A stretch of DNA of 64,000 bases from JACCTU01 sp963700495 (GTDB lineage: Bacteria > Actinomycetota > Thermoleophilia > Gaiellales > Gaiellaceae): NCBI GenBank assembly GCA_963700495.1, contig CAVOXT010000001.1, positions 992,001-1,056,000 on the forward strand, in the 5' to 3' direction. The position numbers and the translations under genes were made by a program. Positions 54,293 to 63,142 of this stretch are shown in pieces; position 1 is the stretch's first letter; each line of letters opens with the position of its first letter. The notes below the pieces were generated by a model. The model was not told the DNA's origin. It did not search any database and saw only the letters and a program-made list of their open reading frames with translations.

Positions 54293-56361
54293 GCGCGCAC
54301 GCTCCTGAAGTGTCGAAGGCGGAGTGAGTTGGTGACGACGAAGAGAGACGAGAACGCCATCGCGCCCGCGGCGACGATCGGGTTCAGCAGGCCCGCGACC
54401 GCGAGCGGGATCGCCGCGACGTTGTAGGCGAACGCCCAGAAGAGATTGCCCTTGATCGTGGCGAGCGTGCGGCGGGAGAGCCGGACCGCGTCGGCGGCAG
54501 CGCGGAGGTCGCCCGACACGAGCGTGACGTCGCTCGCCTCGATCGCGACGTCGGTGCCGGTGCCGATCGAGATGCCGAGGTCGGCCTGTGCGAGCGCGGG
54601 GGCGTCGTTGATCCCGTCGCCCACCATCGCGACGACCTCGCCGGCGTCCTGCAGACGCCGGACCTCGTCCGCCTTGCCGCCGGGCATGACTCCCGCGACG
54701 ACACGGTCGATGCCGACCTCGGCGGCGACGCGGCGGGCGGTCTCCTCGACGTCGCCTGTCAGCAGGACGGGCTCGAGCCCGAGCGCGCGGAGCTCTGCGA
54801 CCGCTTCGCGGCTCGTCGGCTTGACGCGGTCCTCGACGACGAGCGTCCCTGCGAGCTCGCCGTCGACGGTGACCCCGGCGCGGTCGATCTCGACTCTGCG
54901 GTCCTCGACGACTCCGACGACCCCGCGGCCGGGCACGTTGCGAAACTCGTGCACGGCCGGCAACGTCCCGAAGCGTGCGCGTGCGGCTTCCGCAACGGCG
55001 CGCGCAACCGGGTGCTCGCTCGCCGCCTCGACGGCACCCGCGAGTCGCAGCACATCCGGACGGAGACCGTTCACGAGACTCATCCGGCCTTCGGTCACCG
55101 TGCCGGTCTTGTCGAGCACGATGACCGTGATCCGGCGCGTCTGCTCGAGGACCTCGGGCCCCTTGATCAGGATCCCGAGCTGAGCACCGCGGCCCGTGCC
55201 GACCATTAGCGCGGTCGGCGTCGCCAGACCGAGCGCACAGGGGCAGGCGATGATGAGGACGGCCACCGAAGCCGTGAACGCGTCCGTCGCATCCCCGGTC
55301 ACGAGCAGCCAGCCCGCGAGAGTCGCGAGGGCGAGCACGAGCACGACAGGCACGAAGACCGCCGAGACGCGGTCGGCGAGCCGCTGCACGTCCGCCTTGC
55401 CCGCCTGGGCCTCGGCGACGAGGCGCGCGATCTGCGCGAGTGCGGTCTCGGAGCCGACGCGTGTCGCCCGGACGACCAGACGACCGTAGGTGTTGAGCGT
55501 TGCACCGGCGACCTCGGCGCCGCGCCGCACCTCGACGGGGACCGGCTCGCCGGTCAGCATCGACGCGTCGACGGCCGATTCGCCCTCCTCGACGACACCG
55601 TCCGTTGCGATCTGCTCACCGGGGCGGACGACGAACCGGTCTCCGACCTGGAGCGCGTCGACGTTCACGACGACCTCCTCGCCGTCGCGCAGGACGCGTG
55701 CCTCTTTGGCCGAGAGCTGGAGCAACGCGCGGAGAGCGGAGCCCGAGCGGCGCCGAGCGCCCGACTCGAGCCAGCGCCCGAGCAGAATCAGCGTCGTGAT
55801 GATCGCTCCGACCTCGAAGTACATGTCGCCGCCGAGCGCGAACGCGGCGACCGACCAGCCCCAGGCGGCGAGCGTGCCGATCGAGACGAGCGTGTCCATC
55901 GTCGCGGCGCCGTGGCGCGCGTTCACGACAGCGGCGCGATGGAACGGCCAGCCGGCCCAGAGGACGACCGGCGTCGCGAGCGCGAACGCGAGCCACTCCC
56001 ACCCGTCGAACTGGAGCGGCGGGAGCATCAACAGCACGAGCGGGAATGTGAGGATCGCGGCGACGACCAGACGCGTGGGCCTGGCCGGCTCGTGCGAGTG
56101 TGCGCCCGACGCGGGAGCGGCGTGGTATCCCGCCGCTTCGACCGCGCCGACGAGCTCTTCGAGCCCGACCCTCTCCGCGTCGTAACGGACGCGGGCCGAC
56201 TCTGTCGCGAGGTTGACCGACGCTTCGACGCCGTCGAGCGTGTTCAGCTTTCGCTCGACGCGGGATACGCAGGAGGCACAGGTCATGCCTTCGATCTCGA
56301 GGGTGATCGACGCCGGCGGGCTCGCGTCACCCTCCGCGACCGGTATAGGTGACGTCGCCAT
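54289..56361 (-). CDS. copA: Copper-translocating P-type ATPase
   Basis: A 690-residue P1B-type pump exporting Cu(I). An N-terminal heavy-metal domain (GMTCASCVSRVE) precedes eight membrane helices. The TGEPVPV actuator loop, the CPC transport site (LIIACPCALGLATP), phosphorylation motif (VLDKTGTVTEG), SEHP-containing nucleotide domain (AASEHPVARAV) and hinge GDGINDAPAL are intact. The ATG at 56361 is chosen over an upstream extension because the CsoR box lies just beyond it. csoR follows with a four-base overlap. Confidence 0.97.
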   Translation of the reverse strand: MATSPIPVAEGDASPPASITLEIEGMTCASCVSRVERKLNTLDGVEASVNLATESARVRYDAERVGLEELVGAVEAAGYHAAPASGAHSHEPARPTRLVVAAILTFPLVLLMLPPLQFDGWEWLAFALATPVVLWAGWPFHRAAVVNARHGAATMDTLVSIGTLAAWGWSVAAFALGGDMYFEVGAIITTLILLGRWLESGARRRSGSALRALLQLSAKEARVLRDGEEVVVNVDALQVGDRFVVRPGEQIATDGVVEEGESAVDASMLTGEPVPVEVRRGAEVAGATLNTYGRLVVRATRVGSETALAQIARLVAEAQAGKADVQRLADRVSAVFVPVVLVLALATLAGWLLVTGDATDAFTASVAVLIIACPCALGLATPTALMVGTGRGAQLGILIKGPEVLEQTRRITVIVLDKTGTVTEGRMSLVNGLRPDVLRLAGAVEAASEHPVARAVAEAARARFGTLPAVHEFRNVPGRGVVGVVEDRRVEIDRAGVTVDGELAGTLVVEDRVKPTSREAVAELRALGLEPVLLTGDVEETARRVAAEVGIDRVVAGVMPGGKADEVRRLQDAGEVVAMVGDGINDAPALAQADLGISIGTGTDVAIEASDVTLVSGDLRAAADAVRLSRRTLATIKGNLFWAFAYNVAAIPLAVAGLLNPIVAAGAMAFSSLFVVTNSLRLRHFRSVRA

Positions 56362-57379
56362 GCGAGCATTGTACCCCCTGGGGGTATTCCTACTCATGCT
56401 CGGCGGCGGGTCCGCGGCTGCGGGGCCGCTCCTGCGTCCGGCGCCCGCCCTGACGGTGCCCGCAGGCTGGACGGCAGAGCGCTACGCGACGGGTCTCACC
56501 CGCCCGACCGCGATGGCGTTCGGGCCCGACGGACGGCTCTACGTCGCGCAGGAGACGGGCCAGATCGTCGTGGTCGGCGTTGAGAGCGCGAAGCCGCGCG
56601 TGCTCGCGCGCGGCTTCCACACGCCGCTGGGGCTGGCCTGGCACGGGCCGCGCCTGTTCGTGTCCTCCCAGGGCCGGCTCGACAGCCTCAACCTGCAGGG
56701 GGGCCGCCTCGTCGCGCGTCGCACGCTCGTCCGCGGTCTTCCGTTCGGGCGCCACCAGCAGGACAACGTCGTCATAGGGCGCGACGGGCGGCTGTACTTC
56801 GGCAGCGGCTCGACGTGCGACGCCTGCGCCGAGCGCGACCGCCGCAGCGCGACGATCCTCTCGGTGCGACCGAACGGCCGCGACCTGGCCGTCGTCGCGC
56901 GGGGCCTCCGCAACCCGTACGGCCTGGCGCTCCAGCCGGGCACGGGACGCCTCTACGCAACGGTGAACGGCCGCGACGACCTCAGCGCCGAGCCCGCGGA
57001 GATGCTCGTCGAGGTGCGGCCGGGCCGGAACTTCGGCTGGCCCGGGTGCTGGCCGAGCTTCGCGAGGAAGCGCCTCGAAGGCAGCTGCCGCGGCGTGACG
57101 CCGCCGATCGCCTACCTCGAGCCGCGCTCGGGCGCGGGCGGGATGGCCTTCGCGCCGGACGGCAGTACCGCCTACGTCGCGCTGTGGGGCCAGTACTTCG
57201 GCCCGCACGGACGGACCGTCATGAGCGTCGAGCTCGGCGCCGACGGCGCGGCGACGCGCCAGCAGGTCTTTGCACGCGGGTTCGGGCACCCGCTGGCGGT
57301 GCTCGTCGACCGAAGCGGCGCGCTCCTCGTCTCGGACTGGGAGCGGGGCGTGCTGTACCGGATCCGCAAGTCCGGCTGA
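56360..57379 (+). CDS. PQQ-dependent sugar dehydrogenase-like beta-propeller protein
   Basis: A 339-residue secreted or membrane-bound beta-propeller of the soluble glucose dehydrogenase/sorbosone dehydrogenase group. TGLTRPTAMAFGPDGRLYVAQETG, GLRNPYGLALQP, EMLVEVRPGRNFGWPGCWP and the late GFGHPLAVLVDRSGALLVSDW blades are typical. An N-terminal signal (LYPLGVFLLMLGGGSAAAG) supports the ATG at 56360, which shares CATG with the copA start; the alternative ATG at 56396 would clear the CsoR box. Copper control of this gene is possible. The cofactor is inferred. Confidence 0.82.
   Translation: MRALYPLGVFLLMLGGGSAAAGPLLRPAPALTVPAGWTAERYATGLTRPTAMAFGPDGRLYVAQETGQIVVVGVESAKPRVLARGFHTPLGLAWHGPRLFVSSQGRLDSLNLQGGRLVARRTLVRGLPFGRHQQDNVVIGRDGRLYFGSGSTCDACAERDRRSATILSVRPNGRDLAVVARGLRNPYGLALQPGTGRLYATVNGRDDLSAEPAEMLVEVRPGRNFGWPGCWPSFARKRLEGSCRGVTPPIAYLEPRSGAGGMAFAPDGSTAYVALWGQYFGPHGRTVMSVELGADGAATRQQVFARGFGHPLAVLVDRSGALLVSDWERGVLYRIRKSG
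56372..56386. promoter_or_regulatory. CsoR operator
   Basis: TACCCCCTGGGGGTA is a perfect palindrome of the G-tract type bound by CsoR proteins (TACCCCnnnGGGGTA). It lies ten bases upstream of the copA start. It also lies inside the first codons of the divergent dehydrogenase gene if that begins at 56360, or nine bases upstream of its alternative ATG at 56396. Confidence 0.85.
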
Positions 57380-57449
57380 ACGTCTCGCTCCTACGCGCGG
57401 ATTGATCCATCCGCGTGCACTGTCCGTAGGAGGCTACGGGGAGAGAGCG

Positions 57450-57483
57450 ACGGAGGGGGCCGCATGGCCCCCTCCGTTTATTG
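57450..57483 (+). terminator. Intrinsic terminator after the dehydrogenase gene
   Basis: A 12-bp stem ACGGAGGGGGCC/GGCCCCCTCCGT with a GCAT loop is followed by TTTATT. This is the only textbook rho-independent terminator in the window. It sits against the stop of the convergent coiled-coil gene. A weaker hairpin (CGCGGAT/ATCCGCG) lies at 57396-57415. Confidence 0.88.
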
Positions 57484-58932
57484 CTCGACCGGTGTTTCGG
57501 TTGTCTGCGTCAGCGGTCGGCCGAGCTGCTTTTCCCACCAGTCCGACTCGCGCCGGTCGAATTCGCCCTGAAGCTGTCCGACGTACGCGGCGAGCTGGTG
57601 TTCCTTCTTCCCTAGCCGTTCCTCGAGCTCCGTGACTCGAAGCTCCCGCCTCTCGAGCTTCTCCTCACGGAGCTCGAGGTCGGCCTCGGTGCGCGCTTCG
57701 CGCGCCTCGACTTCAGCTTCGCGATCATCGAGCTCCCGGATCCGCTCGGAGAGCGACTCTTCGGTCTCGCCGAGCCGCTTCTCCCGTCGCTCGATTCGAT
57801 CGCGCTGCGATTCGAAGACCGCGTCGCTGGAATTCAGTTCCGCCTCGCGAGAGGCAAGCTCGCGCTCGCGGTCGAGCAGCGCCTGCTGCTTGTGCTCGAG
57901 CTCCTCGGCCTTGCCTTCGTCGCGCTCGACCCGCCGGAGCGTTGCGAGCTGCCGGTTCAACTCGGCCTCTCGAGCTGCAAGCTGCGTCTCGCGGTCGTCG
58001 AGACCTGCGATCCGCTCATTCGTCTCCCAGTCGAGCTCGCCGGCCGACGCCTGCGTCGTCTCGTGGGAGCGCTCGGCGCCGCGCAGCGACTCCTCGCGCT
58101 CGGCGAGGTCGGCCTCGCGCTGCTCGAGCGTCTCCTCGCGGCCCGTGAGCCTTCCGTCGATCTTGGCGAGCTCCCGCTGCTTCGAGAACGTCTGGGACTC
58201 GCGCTGGGCGAGCTCTTCCTCCCGCGCGCCCAGCGCGGTGTCCCGGACTGCGACCGCGGCCTCGCGCGCCTCGACCTTCGAGAGCATCTCGTGTTCGCGC
58301 GTCTTGATCTCCTTGTCGCCCATCTCGAGCGCGCGTTCGCGCTGCGCGAGGGCGGACTCCTGCTTCGCGAGCAGCACGTGCGCCTCGGTGCGCTCGCGGT
58401 CCGCGCTCGAGAGCTCGCGGAACTTCCCCTGAAGCTGGCGTTCGCGCTCGGCCACGCGGCCCTCGACCTCGAGCACTTCGGCTCTCAGGACGGAGAGCCG
58501 CTTCTGTTCCTCTGCGATGCCATCGGCGCGGTCGCTCTGCTCTTTCTCGCGCGCGGCGAGCTCGTTCTCGCGCGACGCAAGCGTGGCCGCGCGCTCGTCG
58601 AGGTCCGACGCACGGAGGTTGAGACCGTCTGGCGAGGCCAGCTCCCGCTCGAGCACGTGCGCCTGCTCGGTCACGGCCGCACGAAGATCCCGCTCGCGCC
58701 CGAGTGCGGCCTGGAGCTCGGCGCGGACCGTCTCGAGGTCCGGCGAGGCTCCGTTCGACTGTGCGGCCACGTAGATCCCGGACTCCGTCTCAGCAAGCGG
58801 GTCCGCGTCTGCCGTCTGCGGCTCAACCGCCGGTTCCGGCATCGAATCCCGGCGCTCCCTGAGCTGTCGCCTCAGCCCGGTGCCGAAGCCCTTCTCGGTC
58901 TCGGGGCCTTCACCCTCAGGCGGTTCCGGCAT
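57478..58932 (-). CDS. Long coiled-coil protein of the tad locus
   Basis: A 484-residue, highly charged protein. After an acidic, disordered N-terminus (about 1-65), residues 65-470 are one nearly continuous coiled coil built from repeats like LAAREAELNRQL, LDDREAEVEAREA and LEERLGKKEHQL. It has no membrane helix, signal or catalytic motif. Its ATG overlaps the tadC stop (TGATG), so it belongs to the tad operon and may be a scaffold or tether for the secretion machine. I do not recognise it as a described Tad protein. Confidence 0.75.
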   Translation of the reverse strand: MPEPPEGEGPETEKGFGTGLRRQLRERRDSMPEPAVEPQTADADPLAETESGIYVAAQSNGASPDLETVRAELQAALGRERDLRAAVTEQAHVLERELASPDGLNLRASDLDERAATLASRENELAAREKEQSDRADGIAEEQKRLSVLRAEVLEVEGRVAERERQLQGKFRELSSADRERTEAHVLLAKQESALAQRERALEMGDKEIKTREHEMLSKVEAREAAVAVRDTALGAREEELAQRESQTFSKQRELAKIDGRLTGREETLEQREADLAEREESLRGAERSHETTQASAGELDWETNERIAGLDDRETQLAAREAELNRQLATLRRVERDEGKAEELEHKQQALLDRERELASREAELNSSDAVFESQRDRIERREKRLGETEESLSERIRELDDREAEVEAREARTEADLELREEKLERRELRVTELEERLGKKEHQLAAYVGQLQGEFDRRESDWWEKQLGRPLTQTTETPVEQ

Positions 58933-59831
58933 CAGAAGATCTCCGACAGGTTCAGGAACGCCGGTCCGAGAATGACGAGGAACATCGCGGGGAAGATGAA
59001 CAGCGCGGTCGGGAAGAGCATCTTGATCGGCGCCTTCATGGCCTTCTCCTCAGCCGCCATCTGACGGCGGTCGCGCGAGTCGGTCGCCTGCACCTTGAGG
59101 ATGCGGCCGAGCGAGATCCCGAGCTGGTCGGCCTGGATGATCGCCCTGACGAAAGCGCCGACGTCCGGGCTGTCGACGCGACGCGCGAGCTTCTTCAGTG
59201 CGTCGTGCCGGCTCTCCCCGATCCTCATCTCGCCGAGCGTCAGCGCGAACTCCTCCGCCAGCGGACCCTCCATGTGATCGGTCAGCTTGTCGACCGCACC
59301 GTCGAATCCCATTCCGGCTTCGACGCTGACCGCGAGCAGGTCGAGCGCGTCCGGGAGCTCGGCGCGAATGTGCTCCTTGCGCGTCTTCGCCTTCATCGAA
59401 ACGATGAGGCCGGGAAGGATGAACCCGCCCACGCCCCACGAGGCGGCGAAGAGCAGGCCTCCACCGAAGGAGAGCGCTGTGCCGATGGCCAGCCCTGCGA
59501 TGCCGAATCCGATCGCGCATGCAGCCTTCGTGGCAAGGAACGTCGTCGGGCTGATGCGTCGACCGAGGCCGGCCGACACCAGCTTGAAGCGAACGTTCTC
59601 GACCGTGAGCCGAGGGTTGAGTCTGAGTGCGAGCCGTGCGAGCCGCTTGGCGGCGGGCGTGATGACGCGGTCGGCGAAACGTGTCCGCTCCGGCGCCGCC
59701 CCGGCCTTCGGCTTGGCGTAGGTCGATGCCCGCCGGAGTGCGGTCGAGCGTTCGCGGGCGCCGAAGCTGACGAGCTCGGTGGCCAGGTAGACCGCGCCGA
59801 ACAGACACACGAAAGAGAGCATGAGCAGCAT
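58932..59831 (-). CDS. tadC: TadC-like pilus assembly membrane protein
   Basis: A 299-residue protein of the type II secretion F domain family. It has one N-terminal helix, a helix pair near 105-145, the cytoplasmic F domain (ELPDALDLLAVSVEAGMGFDGAVDKL) and a C-terminal helix (LFPTALFIFPAMFLVILG). With TadB it forms the inner-membrane platform on which the TadA ATPase acts. It is two bases from the vWA-tadB gene and overlaps the coiled-coil gene. Confidence 0.9.
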   Translation of the reverse strand: MLLMLSFVCLFGAVYLATELVSFGARERSTALRRASTYAKPKAGAAPERTRFADRVITPAAKRLARLALRLNPRLTVENVRFKLVSAGLGRRISPTTFLATKAACAIGFGIAGLAIGTALSFGGGLLFAASWGVGGFILPGLIVSMKAKTRKEHIRAELPDALDLLAVSVEAGMGFDGAVDKLTDHMEGPLAEEFALTLGEMRIGESRHDALKKLARRVDSPDVGAFVRAIIQADQLGISLGRILKVQATDSRDRRQMAAEEKAMKAPIKMLFPTALFIFPAMFLVILGPAFLNLSEIF

Positions 59832-59833
59832 GG

Positions 59834-61705
59834 CTAACCCCTGAAGGAGACGATTTTTTTGAGGATGACTGTCCCGATGCTCATCATCACGACGCCGATC
59901 ATGATCAGCTGATGGCCCTTGGAGGTGTGCCAGAGCGGATACATGTATTCCGGGTTGATCAGCGTCAGCACGATCGCGAGGAAGATCGGGAGTGCGACGA
60001 GCGTGTACGCGGACATCCGCCCCATCGCGGTGAGCCCCTTGATCTTTCGAGCGAACTGCTGGCGTTGGCGGACGGCGTCGGCGACCATGTCGAAGATCCC
60101 GGCCATCGAGCCTCCGACCTGACGCTGAATCGTGACCGCCGTGATCACGAAGTCGAGGTTCTTCGAGCCCACGCGGGCGGCCATGTCGTCGAGCGCGTCG
60201 TCCATCGAACGGCCGAGGCTCGTTTCGGTGAGCACGCGCTTGAACTCATCCGCTGCAGGCGGCTGTCCTTCGTCGACGACGGCCTGAATGCCCTGGCGGA
60301 AGCTGTGGCCTGCCTTCAGCGACGCGGCAATCGTGATCAGCAGGTCGGGCAGCTGGTTCTCGATCCCCGCGAGCCGTCGCTTCGCCTTGAACGAGACGAA
60401 GAGCACCGGCGCGCTCGCGCCGAGGGCAGCCGCTCCGAGCACGACGAGCGACGCCATGCCGGCGGCCGTGAACAGCAGTCCGAGCAGGATCCCGCCGCCG
60501 AGCGACGCGTAGAACAGCTCGACCGTGCGGAGCGGCAGGTCCGCTCGCTCGATCAGCCGGGTCAGGGACTCCCAGATCTTCAGATGCGCGAGCGACTTCT
60601 CAGTCGCCTTCATCACTCCGGCGGCTGCGTCGAACGGTGCGCGGGATCCGTTGCCGGGGCCACGAGCACGGTGCACGTCCGCGACGTGCGGCTCGAGCCG
60701 GCGACGCAGTCGGTCTCCGCCCGGAGTCGTGAGCGTGAGTGCGGCTGCGGCGATGACGGTGCCTCCGGCCAGAAGTGCCAGCAGGAACGCAGCGACGTTG
60801 TGCTCGAACATGAAGGCCGGCATCCACGTGCCCTCCGCGCCCTGCGCCGACTCCTTGCCGGGGAGATGGGCGCGTAGCGTTGCGGGCGACGCTCCGGTGA
60901 GCGAGGCCCGGATCGTCACGGACTCGCCCGGACGTCCGGCCGTCAGATACGTGAGTCGCCAGGTGCGGCGGAGCTCTTCGGCGATCGACGCGTAGATCGA
61001 GGTGAGTGCGTCGCTCGTCGCCGCGCCGTAGTAGGTGCCGCCGGTCGAGGCCGCGAGACGCTGGAGCGGCTCGGGCTGGAACTTCTCGCTCTCGATCCCG
61101 ACGACGTAGACCGCCACGCCCGCGGCGCGGGCTGAGTCGATCGCCTTCTCGAGCGTCGCCTTGCTCGAGACCTCCTGACCGTCCGTGAGCAGGATCAAGA
61201 CCCGCCCGGGCAGGCTCTCGGCGCCGAGCATGGTGGAGCTCAGCACGACGGAGTCCCAGAGTGCGGTTCCGTATTTCCCGTCGACGTCCACGACGCGAAG
61301 TGCGCCGTCGCCGTCGATCGTCGAGGTCGAGAAGTTGGTCAGCCGGACGGGGTTCGAGCCCACGGCCATGATCGCAATCCGGTCGTTCGGCGGCTTCGCG
61401 GACAGGAACGCACGTGCAGCCTCGGATGCGTCTTGCATCGGCTGCCCGCGCATCGACTGCGAACGGTCGATCGCGAGCACGACGCTCTTTGCGCGCGCCA
61501 GGTTCTCGGCCTGGAAGCCCGTCACGGGCCCGCCGTTCTCGCGCAGGACGGGCGCGGTGCCGGACGGCGTCGGCGTGACCACCGAGACGCGGAGCGTCGG
61601 GTAGTCCGACGCGTCGAGCCCGCCTGCCCGCAGCTTCTCTGCAGCGGCGGCGGGCGCTGCGGCCAGGAACAGGCAGGCGGCGATGAGAAGCGGAGCTGCC
61701 CTCAT
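59834..61705 (-). CDS. Fusion of a von Willebrand A domain with a TadB-like platform protein
   Basis: A 623-residue protein. A signal sequence (LLIAACLFLAAAPAAAA) is followed by an extracytoplasmic vWA domain with an intact metal site (DRSQS at 80-84; LLTDGQEV later) and a beta region. Then come a membrane helix (AAFLLALLAGGTVIAAAALTLT, about 330) and a C-terminal TadB/GspF domain from about residue 400 (QLPDLLITIAASLKAGHSFRQGI, GSMAGIFDMVADAVRQRQQ) with terminal helices. TadB is normally a stand-alone membrane protein, so the fused adhesion-type domain is notable. The ATG at 61705 is chosen at the signal sequence; it lies one base after tadA. Confidence 0.85.
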   Translation of the reverse strand: MRAAPLLIAACLFLAAAPAAAAEKLRAGGLDASDYPTLRVSVVTPTPSGTAPVLRENGGPVTGFQAENLARAKSVVLAIDRSQSMRGQPMQDASEAARAFLSAKPPNDRIAIMAVGSNPVRLTNFSTSTIDGDGALRVVDVDGKYGTALWDSVVLSSTMLGAESLPGRVLILLTDGQEVSSKATLEKAIDSARAAGVAVYVVGIESEKFQPEPLQRLAASTGGTYYGAATSDALTSIYASIAEELRRTWRLTYLTAGRPGESVTIRASLTGASPATLRAHLPGKESAQGAEGTWMPAFMFEHNVAAFLLALLAGGTVIAAAALTLTTPGGDRLRRRLEPHVADVHRARGPGNGSRAPFDAAAGVMKATEKSLAHLKIWESLTRLIERADLPLRTVELFYASLGGGILLGLLFTAAGMASLVVLGAAALGASAPVLFVSFKAKRRLAGIENQLPDLLITIAASLKAGHSFRQGIQAVVDEGQPPAADEFKRVLTETSLGRSMDDALDDMAARVGSKNLDFVITAVTIQRQVGGSMAGIFDMVADAVRQRQQFARKIKGLTAMGRMSAYTLVALPIFLAIVLTLINPEYMYPLWHTSKGHQLIMIGVVMMSIGTVILKKIVSFRG

Positions 61706-61706
61706 C

Positions 61707-63140
61707 TCACTGCCTTCCGAACGAGGCTGCGGCGAACGTGGGGCGGAAAGCGCTGTCCTGCTGGAAGAAGTCGACCGGCAGCATGACGCCGTTCGCCGCG
61801 ATCTTTTCCAGGAAGTGCGGCTTGAGCCCGTTGCAGGAGAGCGGGAGCAGCAGGCGGCTGCCGTGGTCGGCGGCGACCTGCTCCTCGTCCGGAGCCCTCG
61901 CAACGAAGATGTCCTGCATCGAGACCACGTCGGACTCCATCCCGAGCACCTCGGAGATGTGCGTCACGCGGCGTGAGCCGTCCACGAGGCGGGAGATCTG
62001 GACGAGCAGGTCGAACGCACTTGAGATCTGCTCCCGAATCGCGCGATGTGGCAGCTCGACGCCGGCGGTGAGCACCAGCGTCTCGAGCCTGGCCAGAGCG
62101 TCGCGAGGTGAGTTCGCGTGGATCGTCGTCAGCGAGCCTTCGTGGCCCGTGTTCATCGACTGGAGCATGTCCAGGGTCTCCGGGCCGCGGACCTCACCGA
62201 CGATGATCCGGTCGGGGCGCATACGCAGCGCGTTCCTGACGAGCTCTCGGATCCGAATCTCTCCCGAGCCCTCGATGTTCGGCGGGCGCGACTCGAGCGT
62301 GATCACGTGGTCCTGCTGGAGCTGGAGCTCCGCGGCGTCCTCGATCGTGACGATGCGCTCGTTGCCGGGGACGTATGCCGACATCGCGTTCAGCATCGTC
62401 GTCTTACCGGTGCCGGTACCGCCCGAGATGAGGATGTTGAGCTTGCCCTTGACGGCGGCGGCGAGGAACTGAGCCGCCTTCGGCGTCAACGACCCGAAGC
62501 TGATCAGGTTGTCCATCGTGTACGGATCGCGCGAGAACTTCCGGATCGTCAGCGTCGGACCGCGGAGCGAGAGTGGGGGGATGATCGCGTTGACACGGCT
62601 GCCGTCCGGGAGGCGTGCGTCGACCATCGGCGACGACTCGTCGATGCGGCGGCCGACCTGCGACACGATCTTGTCGATGATCCGGAGCAGGTGTGAGTTG
62701 TCCACGAAGCCCGCCGAGGTCTTCTCGATCTTTCCTGCGCGCTCGACGTAGACCCGGTCGAACGCGTTGACCATGACCTCTGTCACGGAGTCGTCCTGCA
62801 GGAGCGGCTCGAGCGGGCCGTAGCCGAGAATGTCGTCGGTGATCTCCCGGACGATCTGACGGCGCTCCTCGCGCGTCAGCGGCGTACGGTCGATCGCGAG
62901 CTGCTCCGTCACGGCGTGGAGCACGCGCTCGGAGAGGTCCTCGGTCGTCTCCCGCTTGAACAGCTCCGGGCCGAGCCGCGCGATCACCGCGTGGTGGACG
63001 GCCGTCTTCAGCTCAGCGTAGGGATCTGCGGGTGCCCCTTCGGAAGGCTGGTCCGGTCCTGCCGTGAGGGAGACCTCGCGGTCCGACCCCAGGTGGTCGT
63101 TGATCAGCTGCTTGTTGGCGATCCGGTCGTGGAGGCCCAT
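61707..63140 (-). CDS. tadA: Tad secretion ATPase TadA/CpaF
   Basis: A 477-residue hexameric ATPase that powers pilus assembly. After an N-terminal region (DDILGYGPLEPLLQDDSVTEVMVN, typical of CpaF) come Walker A (SGGTGTGKTTMLNAM), the Asp box (TIEDAAELQL), Walker B (RMRPDRIIVGEVRGPETLDML) and the His box (NTGHEGSLTTIHANS). A C-terminal extension of about 70 residues follows the ATPase core. It is three bases downstream of cpaE. Confidence 0.95.
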   Translation of the reverse strand: MGLHDRIANKQLINDHLGSDREVSLTAGPDQPSEGAPADPYAELKTAVHHAVIARLGPELFKRETTEDLSERVLHAVTEQLAIDRTPLTREERRQIVREITDDILGYGPLEPLLQDDSVTEVMVNAFDRVYVERAGKIEKTSAGFVDNSHLLRIIDKIVSQVGRRIDESSPMVDARLPDGSRVNAIIPPLSLRGPTLTIRKFSRDPYTMDNLISFGSLTPKAAQFLAAAVKGKLNILISGGTGTGKTTMLNAMSAYVPGNERIVTIEDAAELQLQQDHVITLESRPPNIEGSGEIRIRELVRNALRMRPDRIIVGEVRGPETLDMLQSMNTGHEGSLTTIHANSPRDALARLETLVLTAGVELPHRAIREQISSAFDLLVQISRLVDGSRRVTHISEVLGMESDVVSMQDIFVARAPDEEQVAADHGSRLLLPLSCNGLKPHFLEKIAANGVMLPVDFFQQDSAFRPTFAAASFGRQ

Positions 63141-63142
63141 GT

